A stretch of DNA of 64,000 bases from assembly GCA_027484725.1 (NCBI GenBank), contig JAIXSK010000026.1, positions 1-64,000 of the forward strand, read 5' to 3'. Within the stretch, counting starts at the first letter, position 1. Each line of letters opens with the position of its first letter. The notes beneath the pieces were generated by a model, which was given only the letters and a program-made list of their open reading frames with translations, was not told the DNA's origin and searched no databases. A program made the position numbers and the translations under genes. Positions 31,197 through 40,006 of the stretch are shown piece after piece. The stretch comes from Flavobacterium sp. Lineage in GTDB: Bacteria; Bacteroidota; Bacteroidia; Flavobacteriales; Flavobacteriaceae.

Positions 31197-33621
31197 ATTT
31201 GAGATATTTAAGCACGTCAACTCTGGTAGCTTGATAGGCTCTGGAAAGCACAACGAGCAAAGTCAAAATGAGCAAAACCACAAAACCCACCACAAACGGA
31301 ACCAGCGAAATTTCAATGCGAAAAGCAAAATTATCAAGCCATCTGTTGAGCAAATAATACACCGGGAAAAGCGCCAATGCAAAGCCCGTCAAACAAAAAA
31401 CAACATATTGTTTTGAAAGTGTTTTGAGCAAAACTGATGTGTCGGCGCCCAAGGTTTTACGGATGGCGATTTCTTTCATGCGGCGCTCAATAGAGAATGT
31501 CGCCAAAGCAAACAATCCGAACAAGGCAATTAAAATAACAATGATGTTGAGCAACGAAAACAAATTGCGCTGTTTGACGTAATTTTCATAAGTGCGCGCA
31601 TACGATTTATTGACAAAATCATAGGTGAACGGATATTCGGAATCAATGTTTTTGACCCAAAATTTACGCAGCTCCTCAATGGTTTGCTCCGGATTTTCTG
31701 CGCTTATTTTTACATGCATTTTGTTGACGTTGTTGATCATCCAATCAATGGTTTTGAAGTGAAAAAACACCATCGGCGGAATTTCTTCTTGCGGACTGAA
31801 CAGATTGAAATCTTTGACCACGCCTATAATTTTAAGCTTACGACCATTCCAATCGACGGTTTTACCGATGGGGTTGGGCTCGTGCATCATTTTGAGTGCG
31901 GTTTCGTTGATGAGCATCGAACTAATCGTATCTGAAGCAATTTTTTCAGACAAAAAACGACCTTGTTTGAGTTGAATTTGCATCATTTCAAGCATGCCAA
32001 AATCAACCGCCATATTGCGCCCTTGAATGTTGTTGTTGTGGTAGGCAAAACTTGAGGTTGAACCGTTGGCTGTTCCAAAAGTAAAAGCCCCTGAAGCCAC
32101 CTGTTTGACACCCTTGATTTTACTAAGTTCTGCTTTGACCAAGTGATAGCGATGGAGCAATTTTACTTGATAATTAGGCTCATGCCAATCATACTTGTTT
32201 CGGTAGTCAATGGCCAAGACTTGATTGCCTTTAAAGCCTAAATCACGTGAGCTGATGTATTGTACTTGCTGATAAACAATGTAGGATCCGATGATAAAAA
32301 AAGCAGCAATGGCAAACTGAAGTACCAGCATGCTGTTGCGCAACCAAACCCCGCTTTTGCTTCGACCAAAATTGCCTTTGAGCACTTTGAGCGCTTCAAA
32401 ATTTGACACATAAACTGCCGGGAAAACACCCGCAACGGCTATGGTAAACAAGAAGACAATGATGAGTTGGGTATAAAATTGACTGCCGTGAATGAGGAGT
32501 TCTTTGCCTAAAAATTCGTTGTAATACGGTAGCGATAACTCAACCAAAACCAAGGAAAGCAATAATGAAAATGCGGTGATGAGCGAGGTTTCAAAAATAA
32601 ATTGCGCGATGATGTTGCCTTTACTGGCTCCGATTATTTTGCGCACACCAACTTCTTTAGCTCGTTTGATGGCGCTGGCGGTTGCCATATTTACGTAATT
32701 GACAATTGACAAAATCAAAATCAACACGGACAAACCAACCATAATGAGCAAAAACTGATAGTTGCCTTTGCCTTCAGCCATACATTCAGCTACGGCATGC
32801 AATCTGACTTGTGATAAAGGTTGCAAAACATTTTTAAATGCATCTCCGCCGTTTTTTTTGAGCCATTCTTGCGGCGTTATGCCTTCTTCTTTGGCCCATT
32901 TGAGGACACGGTTCTGATACATGAGTTGACCAATGTGCGCAATGACTTTGTCTTTGTCCTGAGGGTTTTTGAGTTTAATCATCAAACCGTAGCTAAAATT
33001 GCCCCAACTGTCTTGATCGCTTTCCATGCGGTTTTCAATGAGGTGCGTAACTACATCTGGTGCCATAGAGGATTTGCCGGGAATGGTATATACCCCGTTC
33101 ACCGTGAGCTGTTTTGTGCCGTATATAACTTGTTTGCCCATAGGATTTTCTGAACCAAAAAGCTTTTGAGCCGCTTTGTCAGACAGCGCAATACACGAGT
33201 CATCTTTAATGGCAGACTGCGGGGTTCCGTGTATGAAATGAAACGGAAAACAAGCAAAGAAAGGCTGCTGTGCATCAACAACTTTAAAAAGTTCTTTGCG
33301 GTTACCATAACGCAGAATTTCATTGTTGTACCAATTGTCAAAATAGCAATAGGCCGCAACTTCCGGAAAATCTTTTTTTAAGTAAGTGCCCAGCGGAGCC
33401 ACATTGGTCGCCCAATATTCGCCATGCGCTACTTGGTTGATTGAGACAAAAACCTTGTCTTTCTCTGAGTTCCATTGGTCATAACTCTGTTCGTCGTTCC
33501 AGTAGAGAATAGCAAAAATCAGCCCGGCCATACCCATGCTCAGACCCAGCACATTGAGCGCGGTAAAAAGTTTGTTTTGTTTGAGATTGTAAACAAAAAG
33601 GTGAAACCAGTTTTTGATCAT
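31189..33621 (-). CDS. FtsX/MacB-like ABC transporter permease
   Basis: 810 aa, the double-FtsX architecture of macrolide/envelope exporters. A first helix near 20-40 (ALNVLGLSMGMAGLIFAILYW) leads to a periplasmic MacB_PCD domain (about 45-280), an FtsX core with three helices (about 285-410; ELGVRKIIGASKGN-type motif here KEVGVRKIIGASKG), a second periplasmic domain, and a second FtsX core (about 690-805; RMKEIAIRKTLGADTS). It works with the ATPase at 34438. Rather than translocating through the membrane, MacB-type permeases couple ATP use to periplasmic movement. Confidence 0.93.
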   Translation of the reverse strand: MIKNWFHLFVYNLKQNKLFTALNVLGLSMGMAGLIFAILYWNDEQSYDQWNSEKDKVFVSINQVAHGEYWATNVAPLGTYLKKDFPEVAAYCYFDNWYNNEILRYGNRKELFKVVDAQQPFFACFPFHFIHGTPQSAIKDDSCIALSDKAAQKLFGSENPMGKQVIYGTKQLTVNGVYTIPGKSSMAPDVVTHLIENRMESDQDSWGNFSYGLMIKLKNPQDKDKVIAHIGQLMYQNRVLKWAKEEGITPQEWLKKNGGDAFKNVLQPLSQVRLHAVAECMAEGKGNYQFLLIMVGLSVLILILSIVNYVNMATASAIKRAKEVGVRKIIGASKGNIIAQFIFETSLITAFSLLLSLVLVELSLPYYNEFLGKELLIHGSQFYTQLIIVFLFTIAVAGVFPAVYVSNFEALKVLKGNFGRSKSGVWLRNSMLVLQFAIAAFFIIGSYIVYQQVQYISSRDLGFKGNQVLAIDYRNKYDWHEPNYQVKLLHRYHLVKAELSKIKGVKQVASGAFTFGTANGSTSSFAYHNNNIQGRNMAVDFGMLEMMQIQLKQGRFLSEKIASDTISSMLINETALKMMHEPNPIGKTVDWNGRKLKIIGVVKDFNLFSPQEEIPPMVFFHFKTIDWMINNVNKMHVKISAENPEQTIEELRKFWVKNIDSEYPFTYDFVNKSYARTYENYVKQRNLFSLLNIIVILIALFGLFALATFSIERRMKEIAIRKTLGADTSVLLKTLSKQYVVFCLTGFALALFPVYYLLNRWLDNFAFRIEISLVPFVVGFVVLLILTLLVVLSRAYQATRVDVLKYLKYE

Positions 33622-33653
33622 GACTGTTCGTTTTTTGATGATGTTGATGATGA

Positions 33654-34421
33654 TTATTTATGAGTGATGCTGCCCGATGAGCTTTTATCAAAGTTTGTTC
33701 TGGCCGGCGTTCCGTAATAGACAACATCGGCACTTGAACTGGCACTGATGCTCAGCGATTCTGAGGCCTGTACAGTTACATTGGCCGAACTACTGGCTAA
33801 AACTTCGGCGTTTTTTGCTTTGATCTGGCGCAACAAACAGTCGGCAGAACTGCTGGCTTCTACATGCAGCGTTTGCGCCTCACCTTCTATTTGCACGTCG
33901 GCCGAACTGCTCGCATCCACCGATAGATTTTGAAAATCAACTTTTGCTTTAACATCACCGCTTGACGAAGCTTTGATGGTGAGCGAATCGCCTTGGAAGT
34001 TTCCGGAAATACTGCCTGACGAGCCCACATCTAAAGTAAGTTGCTGGGCTTTCATTTCATTTTTTACAGTTACATCAGCCGATGCGCTGGTTTTGATGGA
34101 TTGTAAATTTGGCCCGCTGACCTGCACTTGAACATCTTTAAAATGCAAGTGATTGCCATGTCTTTTTTTGTTTTTGCCAATGAAAGAATCAATATAGATT
34201 TCTAATGTTCCGCCTTTGACATCGGTTTTAACATAGGCCAGTTTTTCTTGGTCTTCACAAAAAACCTGCACTTTGATTTCATCTGAAACCGTGTAAAAAA
34301 CGTGCACCTGAGTCGATGCTTTTAGTTTGTTGAACGAGCCAACCGTTCTATTTTCAGTAGCTTGCGCAAATACCGCCCAACTAACCAGTGCAGCGGTAAG
34401 GGTCATTATCAATTTAATCAT
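33654..34421 (-). CDS. DUF2807 (GIN-domain) secreted beta-helical protein
   Basis: 255 aa. Signal peptide MIKLIMTLTAALVSWAVFAQ, then a DUF2807 'putative autotransporter adhesin head' domain: FNKLKASTQVHVFYTVSDE at the start, and repeated Ser-rich turns (SASADVTVK, ASSSGDVKAK, ASSSADVQIE, ASSSADC, ASSSANVTVQ, ASSSADVVYYG) spaced about 20 residues apart, which suggest a beta helix. Function unknown. It sits between the ATPase and the permease of the exporter, so it may be its periplasmic partner or cargo. Confidence 0.88.
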   Translation of the reverse strand: MIKLIMTLTAALVSWAVFAQATENRTVGSFNKLKASTQVHVFYTVSDEIKVQVFCEDQEKLAYVKTDVKGGTLEIYIDSFIGKNKKRHGNHLHFKDVQVQVSGPNLQSIKTSASADVTVKNEMKAQQLTLDVGSSGSISGNFQGDSLTIKASSSGDVKAKVDFQNLSVDASSSADVQIEGEAQTLHVEASSSADCLLRQIKAKNAEVLASSSANVTVQASESLSISASSSADVVYYGTPARTNFDKSSSGSITHK

Positions 34422-34437
34422 GTTCTTTTATTTTAAA

Positions 34438-35139
34438 TTAGGAAACAAATACATCTACATTTTTGGTGTTGTTCTTTTCAGAAAGAATCATTCCGTCTTT
34501 CATCTGAATGGTTTTTTGCGAAAAAGACGCGTCGTAATTGGAGTGCGTTACCATGAGAATCGTGGCTCCTTGGGCGTGTAAATCGGTGAGTAATTCCATG
34601 ACTTCGTTGCCGTTTTTACTGTCGAGGTTTCCGGTGGGTTCATCGGCCAAAATCAGCTTCGGATCGTTCACCAATGCGCGCGCCACTGCTACTCTTTGCT
34701 GCTGCCCGCCCGATAGTTGTTGCGGATAGTGTTTGAGTCGGTGTGCTATGCCCAAACGCTCGGCAATTTGGGTTACTTTCTGTTTGCGCTCGGCCGACGG
34801 AGAGTTGTTGTAAATCAGCGGAAGTTCAATGTTGTCATAGACCGAAAGCTCGTCAATAAGGTTGAAATTTTGAAAAACAAACCCAATGTTTTGCTTGCGA
34901 AATTTTGATTTATCGCTTTCAGTTAGGGTAGTCATTTCATGACCGAGCAATTGATAACTTCCGTCTGTAGCGCTGTCCAGCAAACCCACTATATTGAGCA
35001 AGGTTGATTTTCCGCTGCCCGATGCGCCCATGACCGAAATAAATTCTCCTGCATTGATGGTGAGCGAAACATTACTGAGTGCGCGGGTTTCAACTTCTTC
35101 GGTTCTGAAAATTTTTGAAAGATTTGAAATGTGTATCAT
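34438..35139 (-). CDS. ABC transporter ATP-binding protein (MacB/LolD type)
   Basis: 233 aa from ATG 35139 (MIHISNLSKIFRTEEVETRA). The reading frame is open to 35283, but that would overlap the preceding gene. Walker A GASGSGKST, Q-loop FVFQNFNL, signature LSGGQQQR, Walker B LILADEPTGNLDS, H-loop THS. It belongs to the MacB/LolD group, which powers FtsX-type permeases; its permease is encoded at 31189-33621. Confidence 0.95.
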   Translation of the reverse strand: MIHISNLSKIFRTEEVETRALSNVSLTINAGEFISVMGASGSGKSTLLNIVGLLDSATDGSYQLLGHEMTTLTESDKSKFRKQNIGFVFQNFNLIDELSVYDNIELPLIYNNSPSAERKQKVTQIAERLGIAHRLKHYPQQLSGGQQQRVAVARALVNDPKLILADEPTGNLDSKNGNEVMELLTDLHAQGATILMVTHSNYDASFSQKTIQMKDGMILSEKNNTKNVDVFVS

Positions 35140-35162
35140 AAATTCGTTTTTTGATGATTGAT

Positions 35163-35615
35163 TTATAATTCTTTCCATTGACTGGTATAATTTCCGGCGG
35201 CGTGTTTTCCGGTGAAGACCAATTGATATACTCCGGCAACAGGCAATGAGATTTGGGTTTTGTCTTCTTGAGATTGGGTGCACTTTTGTGCGTAAATTGG
35301 TTTGGCCGATGCATCTAAAAGTACAAAATCAAGTGTTCCGGATTTGAGTTCAACCCAAGTTTCTAATTCAATTTTTACCGGAGCAGAAACTGTGAGCAGC
35401 ACATAACTATCACCGCTGTAGTCTGAAAATTTTGCCGCCGTAAATGATTTTCCGTTGGTGTTGCTCCATTTTTTATCGGTCACCGGATTCCCGAAATGCG
35501 TGCCCGAAGCTTGAATGTGCAAATTTGAAAAATCTGTTGGCGGTTTTTTCTGCGCGTTGGCTGATGAAATACTCATAAAACAGCTCAGCAAAATCAAGCA
35601 TAGATACTTTTTCAT
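35163..35615 (-). CDS. Small exported protein of the exporter operon, unknown family
   Basis: 150 aa. Signal peptide MKKYLCLILLSCFMSISSANAQ. The mature 128 residues look like a beta sandwich (SYVLLTVSAPVKIELETWVEL, TQISLPVAGVYQLVFTG), resembling a small carbohydrate- or PPC-like domain, but I recognise no family. It is 3 nt after the adaptor stop and 23 nt before the ATPase start, so it is part of the operon. Periplasmic accessory function is an inference. Confidence 0.75.
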   Translation of the reverse strand: MKKYLCLILLSCFMSISSANAQKKPPTDFSNLHIQASGTHFGNPVTDKKWSNTNGKSFTAAKFSDYSGDSYVLLTVSAPVKIELETWVELKSGTLDFVLLDASAKPIYAQKCTQSQEDKTQISLPVAGVYQLVFTGKHAAGNYTSQWKEL

Positions 35616-35618
35616 ATT

Positions 35619-36860
35619 TTAATTTTTTAGGGTTAATTCGTCTTTGTTGCTGTAATCTTTATACTGTGAAGTGATGACTTGTTCGCCGGCTTTGAGTCCG
35701 CTTAAAACTTCATAATACAGCGGATTTTCGCGACCCAATTTGATGTTTCTGCGCTCGGCTTTATCACCATGCACCACAAAAATCCAACGCCCCGAAGTTT
35801 CGGCATAAAAAGCACCTTTGGGCAAAACCAGCGAGCGTGTTTTCTCAGACAAGTTCAATCGAACGCCAAAGCTCAAACCTTGTCTAAGGCCGGTCACTGC
35901 GGGCGATACAAAATTCAACTCTACTTGAAAACGTCCGTTTTTGACCTCGGCAATAACTTTGCTGATTTGTACTTCAAGGTTTTTTCCGCCAAATTCAATG
36001 GTTCCTTTTTGACCTTCGGCTATTTTTTCAAGGTAAAATTCATCTACCTGAGCAATGAGTTTGTAGCCCTTCATGACATCAATTTTAGCCAGTGATTGCC
36101 CTTGCTGATAAGATTTGCCCAGCACGGGTTCGAATGAAGTCAATCTTCCGGACTCGGGTGCCAGAATCAAGAAATTCTGTTTGTTTTTGCGCAAAATTTC
36201 GAGGCTTTTTTGCATGATGCCAACAGATTGCGCCATTTGTGCCATTTGTATGCGGTTGGCTTGCTTTTCTTTGGCAATGCTCTGCTTGATGATGTCCATG
36301 CGCTCTTTTTGAAAGCGGAAATTTTCTTGGGTGCGCTCCCATTCATTTTTGGCGAGAATTTCTTGCGCATACAATTTTTTATTCAGCTCAAACAATTGCA
36401 ACGCATCTTGATAATCGTGCTCTATTCCGATTAAATCTTTGGCCATGCTGAGTTCTTGGTTGCGCAAATCCAATCGGGCTTTGTTCAAGTTGTTGATTTG
36501 TTCAATGATAGACGTTTCTTGTTGCATATAATTGAGTTCTGTGTTCGGATTGTACAAGCGCACCAAAGGTTGCCCCATGCGAACCTGATCGCCGTTGCTT
36601 ACATAAATTTCTTGTACCGATCCGCCTTCAACCACATTCACCAAAATTGAATTAAGCGGTTCGACTTCGGCTTGAAAACTCAAGAAATCTTCAAAATAAT
36701 CTTGCGCAACGCGCTGAATGCTGATTTCAGATTTAGCAACATTCAAATTGCGCTTTTGGCCGATCATCGCATAGGCCAAAAAACCCAACAGTACAAACGC
36801 TACCACAGCCAAGGTTAGATATTTTTTTTTGCTATTTTTACGAGGAATCAAAACGTCCAT
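35619..36860 (-). CDS. HlyD/MacA-type periplasmic adaptor subunit
   Basis: 413 aa from ATG 36860. An alternative ATG (36884) would lie upstream of the start point predicted from the sigma-54-like promoter. One membrane anchor (YLTLAVVAFVLLGFLAYAMIG), a split lipoyl domain (VEGGSVQEIYVSNGDQVRMGQPLVRL and later LAPESGRLTS), a long coiled-coil hairpin (about 120-230) and beta-barrel/MP domains (GLRQGLSFGVRLNL, GLKAGEQVITS). It links the FtsX-type permease to TolC. First gene of the operon adaptor-35163-ATPase-DUF2807-permease-TolC. Confidence 0.92.
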   Translation of the reverse strand: MDVLIPRKNSKKKYLTLAVVAFVLLGFLAYAMIGQKRNLNVAKSEISIQRVAQDYFEDFLSFQAEVEPLNSILVNVVEGGSVQEIYVSNGDQVRMGQPLVRLYNPNTELNYMQQETSIIEQINNLNKARLDLRNQELSMAKDLIGIEHDYQDALQLFELNKKLYAQEILAKNEWERTQENFRFQKERMDIIKQSIAKEKQANRIQMAQMAQSVGIMQKSLEILRKNKQNFLILAPESGRLTSFEPVLGKSYQQGQSLAKIDVMKGYKLIAQVDEFYLEKIAEGQKGTIEFGGKNLEVQISKVIAEVKNGRFQVELNFVSPAVTGLRQGLSFGVRLNLSEKTRSLVLPKGAFYAETSGRWIFVVHGDKAERRNIKLGRENPLYYEVLSGLKAGEQVITSQYKDYSNKDELTLKN

Positions 36861-36885
36861 AATTGATTTGTTTGGCACGGACATT

Positions 36886-36900
36886 CGGAAAATAATGCCA
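36886..36900 (-). promoter_or_regulatory. Possible sigma-54-type promoter of the exporter operon
   Basis: Minus strand: TGGCATTATTTTCCG. The -24 part fits TGGCA, but the -12 part reads CCG where consensus has TGC, so the match is imperfect. No TAnnTTTG element is seen in the same region, and an NtrC-type activator is encoded divergently. Confidence 0.3.
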
Positions 36901-36962
36901 CGATTTTAAAATTTATAAATCACTGATAATTAAACGACTATAAAAGAAACAAAAACACCTAG

Positions 36963-36999
36963 TGTTCGCTAACGGACACTTTTTGTACGAAACCGAACA
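36963..36999. promoter_or_regulatory. Two tandem palindromes, candidate enhancer of the NtrC-type activator
   Basis: TGTTCG-CTAA-CGGACA (36963-36978) and TGTACG-AAAC-CGAACA (36984-36999) share the form TGTnCG-N4-CGnACA and begin exactly 21 bp apart. They lie about 90-125 bp upstream of the start point predicted for the exporter operon, the usual place for sigma-54 enhancers, and end 4 bp before the activator's ATG. Confidence 0.6.
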
Positions 37000-37003
37000 G
37001 TAC

Positions 37004-38350
37004 ATGAAAAAAACGCTGGCTTCCATACTCATCATTGACGATCAAGAAGACATTCTTTTGGCGGCAAAAATGCTTTTGAAAAAACATTTTGAACATATTT
37101 ATACCGCCAACAATCCCAAAAATGTAGTTCAATTTTTGTCTGAAAACGACATCGATGTGGTATTGCTGGACATGAATTACCGCATTGGCTTTGAAGACGG
37201 TCGCGAAGGCTTGTATTTTATGAAAGAAATCAAGGCTTTTTCACCCAAAACCGTCGTGGTTTTGATGACTGCTTTTGGCAAGGTAGAGACCGCTGTTGAA
37301 GGCCTCAAATCAGGTGCATTTGACTATGTGCTCAAACCTTGGGAAAATGAAAAACTGCTCGAAGTAATGAGCAGTGCCGTTGATGAAAGCAGAAAACGCA
37401 ACAAGAAAACTTTGCCTTTGTTGCCTACTGAAAGATTTTTCACCGGAAACGCTCCGGCTGTAAAAAAGGTTTATGCTGTGGCCGATAAAGTAGCGCAAAC
37501 TGACGCAAACGTACTTATTTTGGGAGAAAACGGCACCGGAAAATTTGTCATGGCGCAATACATTCACAACCAATCAGCGCGAAAAAACCAAGCTTTTGTT
37601 CATGTTGATTTGGGTGCGCTGAATGAAAATATTTTTGAAAGTGAATTATTCGGATATGCCAAAGGCGCTTTTACCGATGCCAAAACCGATACCGCCGGTC
37701 GATTTGAAAATGCACAAAACGGGACGCTTTTTCTGGATGAAATTGGCAATGTGCCACTGCATTTACAATCTAAACTACTGCAAGTCATACAAACGCGCAG
37801 CGTGATTCGATTGGGTGAATCTAAACCCAGACCGCTCAATGTGCGCATCATCACGGCTACCAATTTGAATTTAAAAGAACAGGTAGCGGCCAAAAATTTT
37901 CGCGAAGACTTGTATTACCGCATCAACACCATGGAAATCACCTTGCCTCCTTTGCGAGAACGTCATGAAGATAAAGTTCCGTTGGCCGGGTTTTTACTTG
38001 AAAAAATGTCTGAAAAATATGAGCGCGGCCACTTGTCTTTTGCCCCGGATGCGCTTGCCCAAATTGCAAAACACGCCTGGAACGGAAACATCCGCGAGCT
38101 GGAAAACCGCATTGAACGCGCGGTAATCTTATCTGATCAGGCTGAAATTTCTGCCGCCGATTTAGATTTAGAAAACATTCTTTTGTTTGAAATGCCCGAA
38201 GATTTAGCCCTTTCTGACCTTGAGCGACACACCATTGAAAAAGTTTTGCACAAGCATCATTTCAACATCAGTAAATCAGCAGAAGAATTGGGCTTATCAC
38301 GCGCTGCTTTGTACCGTCGCATGGAAAAATACAACCTGAATACTCCTTAA
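37004..38350 (+). CDS. NtrC-type sigma-54-dependent response regulator
   Basis: 448 aa from ATG 37004; the open frame extends to a GTG at 36962 inside the palindromes. Receiver domain (ILIIDDQEDIL, Asp in VVLLDMNY, Lys in YVLKPWEN), AAA+ domain with Walker A LGENGTGK, the sigma-54 contact loop GAFTDA (a GAFTGA variant), Walker B GTLFLDEIGN, R-fingers region LYYRINTMEITLPPLRER, then a Fis-type HTH (ISKSAEELGLSRAALYRRM). It activates sigma-54 promoters; the adjacent divergent exporter is the obvious target. The kinase follows after 1 nt. Confidence 0.94.
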   Translation: MKKTLASILIIDDQEDILLAAKMLLKKHFEHIYTANNPKNVVQFLSENDIDVVLLDMNYRIGFEDGREGLYFMKEIKAFSPKTVVVLMTAFGKVETAVEGLKSGAFDYVLKPWENEKLLEVMSSAVDESRKRNKKTLPLLPTERFFTGNAPAVKKVYAVADKVAQTDANVLILGENGTGKFVMAQYIHNQSARKNQAFVHVDLGALNENIFESELFGYAKGAFTDAKTDTAGRFENAQNGTLFLDEIGNVPLHLQSKLLQVIQTRSVIRLGESKPRPLNVRIITATNLNLKEQVAAKNFREDLYYRINTMEITLPPLRERHEDKVPLAGFLLEKMSEKYERGHLSFAPDALAQIAKHAWNGNIRELENRIERAVILSDQAEISAADLDLENILLFEMPEDLALSDLERHTIEKVLHKHHFNISKSAEELGLSRAALYRRMEKYNLNTP

Positions 38351-38351
38351 A

Positions 38352-39680
38352 ATGCGCGGACAAAAAATATATCAGCTGTTGTTTTTACGCTTGCTCATCT
38401 TGTTAATTTTATTGGGATTGAGCGTGTTTTTATACTTCAAACAACTGCAATACAGCAGCCTATTGGTTGGGTTCATCTGTGTTTTGTTGTTGTATGAATT
38501 GTTCACTGCTTTGCGCGAAGCTTTTCAGATGTATGATCGTACAATTGCTTCCATTTTACAAGGTGATTTCTCGTCAGATTTTAGTGGACATAAATCGTAT
38601 CAAAATTACGAGCGCCTTTTTACTTTGTACAACAGGTTGCGCGATGAACAACACGAGCAACTTTCGCGCGATATCATTTATCAATCTATTTTAAACAACA
38701 TCGAGACCGGTATTTTGATTTTGCAAAAACAGCCCGATGGTTGGCATGTTTTTTTGATGAACGATTATTTCACCAAGCATTTTCAGACGCCCAAAGTCAG
38801 TCATTGGAAATACCTTAGAGAACGAATTCCGGCTTTGTGCGAGGTCATTGAGCAAGCGCAATTTGGCGAAATCAAAACAGCACTGCAAATTCGCGTCAAC
38901 AAAGAAGACACCCAAACTTTTATGCTGCAAACCTCAGCTACACGCACCTTTGAACAAGACTATTTCATCCTCTTGCTAGACAGCATTCAAAAAGTGGTGG
39001 AACGAAAAGAAAAAGAAGCTTGGATCAATTTGATGAAAGTCATCTCGCACGAGCTTTTGAACTCGCTCACACCCATTCGTTCGCTGTCGCAGAATCTGCA
39101 AGAACTCGTTGCGCAAGAACAGCTTTCGGCTGAAGATTTACATGACATTCGCCTGAGTGTACACACCATGCTCAACCGCAGCAACCATTTACAGGAATTT
39201 GTTGAAAGCTACCGAAAACTCGCCATGCTTCCGTCGCCGCAAAAAGAAAAAATTGAGCTCTCAGAACTCATTGAACAATGTTTGCTTTTGATGCAACCGC
39301 TATTTAAACCCAAAAATATTTCGGTGCATAATCAAGTAAGCTTTAAACGCTGGATTTGGGTCGATAAAAATCAGATGGAACAAGTGCTCATCAACTTGCT
39401 CACCAACAGTATGTATTCGTTGGAAGGAAAATCTCAAGGGGATATCTATGTAAGTTGTGAACACAGAGAAAAGCGGGTGTACCTGACTATTTCAGACAAT
39501 GGTTTGGGGATTGATCCGGCCATAGAAGACAAAATTTTTCTGCCGTTTTTTACCACGCGTAAAGAAGGTGCCGGTATTGGTTTGACCCTTTCAAAAAACA
39601 TAGTTGAAGCACACGGTGGTTATTTGGCTTTTGAAAGCACACCCGAGAAAACTTCGTTTACGGTTTGTTTGCTGGAATAA
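38352..39680 (+). CDS. NtrB/NtrY-type sensor histidine kinase
   Basis: 442 aa. Two N-terminal membrane helices (about 8-28 and 34-52) with almost no periplasmic loop, so it senses within or near the membrane. A PAS-like region follows (YQSILNNIETGILILQ), then HisKA with His in VISHELLNSLTPIRSLSQNL (near residue 231) and HATPase (NLLTNSMYSL, DNGLGIDP, GAGIGLTLSKNIVEAHGG). It pairs with the NtrC-type regulator 1 nt upstream. The signal is likely envelope stress, judged from the target operon. Confidence 0.92.
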   Translation: MRGQKIYQLLFLRLLILLILLGLSVFLYFKQLQYSSLLVGFICVLLLYELFTALREAFQMYDRTIASILQGDFSSDFSGHKSYQNYERLFTLYNRLRDEQHEQLSRDIIYQSILNNIETGILILQKQPDGWHVFLMNDYFTKHFQTPKVSHWKYLRERIPALCEVIEQAQFGEIKTALQIRVNKEDTQTFMLQTSATRTFEQDYFILLLDSIQKVVERKEKEAWINLMKVISHELLNSLTPIRSLSQNLQELVAQEQLSAEDLHDIRLSVHTMLNRSNHLQEFVESYRKLAMLPSPQKEKIELSELIEQCLLLMQPLFKPKNISVHNQVSFKRWIWVDKNQMEQVLINLLTNSMYSLEGKSQGDIYVSCEHREKRVYLTISDNGLGIDPAIEDKIFLPFFTTRKEGAGIGLTLSKNIVEAHGGYLAFESTPEKTSFTVCLLE

Positions 39681-39681
39681 A

Positions 39682-40005
39682 CTAGCCTTGAACTTCAGGT
39701 TGCCAAAAGTGTTTTTCAAAATCGACAATTTGGTTGTCGACTACTTCTATTCCTTCACTTTCAAGTAATTGTTGCATGAGATTCGTGCCCGGAAAATGAT
39801 GCTTCCCGCTGAGTACGCCCACCCGATTGACTACCCGATGCGCCGGAACATCATCGCGGTTGTGACAAGCATTCATCGCCCAACCTACCATACGCGCCGA
39901 GCGAGCGGTTCCGAGTGCTTTGGCAATGGCTCCATATGAAGTAACCCGACCGTATGGAATTTGTCGAGCAACCGCATAAACGCGTTCAAAGAAATGCTCT
40001 TCCAT
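39682..40005 (-). CDS. Alkyltransferase-like protein (ATL), MGMT family without catalytic Cys
   Basis: 107 aa, just the DNA-binding half of O6-methylguanine methyltransferase: YAVARQIPYGRVTSYGAIAKALG (HTH) and RSARMVGWAMNAC. The active-site motif PCHRV reads PAHRV (near residue 54), so the alkyl-acceptor Cys is replaced by Ala, as in known ATLs such as the Thermus one. ATLs bind O6-alkylguanine and flag it for nucleotide excision repair. Last gene of the group trmB-LysE-ATL, 1 nt after the LysE stop. Confidence 0.92.
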   Translation of the reverse strand: MEEHFFERVYAVARQIPYGRVTSYGAIAKALGTARSARMVGWAMNACHNRDDVPAHRVVNRVGVLSGKHHFPGTNLMQQLLESEGIEVVDNQIVDFEKHFWQPEVQG

Positions 40006-40006
40006 A

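Noticed and set aside
36873..36887. Sigma-54 promoter on the plus strand (TGGCACGGACATTCG)
   Set aside because: The -24 part is good but the -12 reads TCG rather than TGC, and the enhancer-like palindromes would lie downstream of it.
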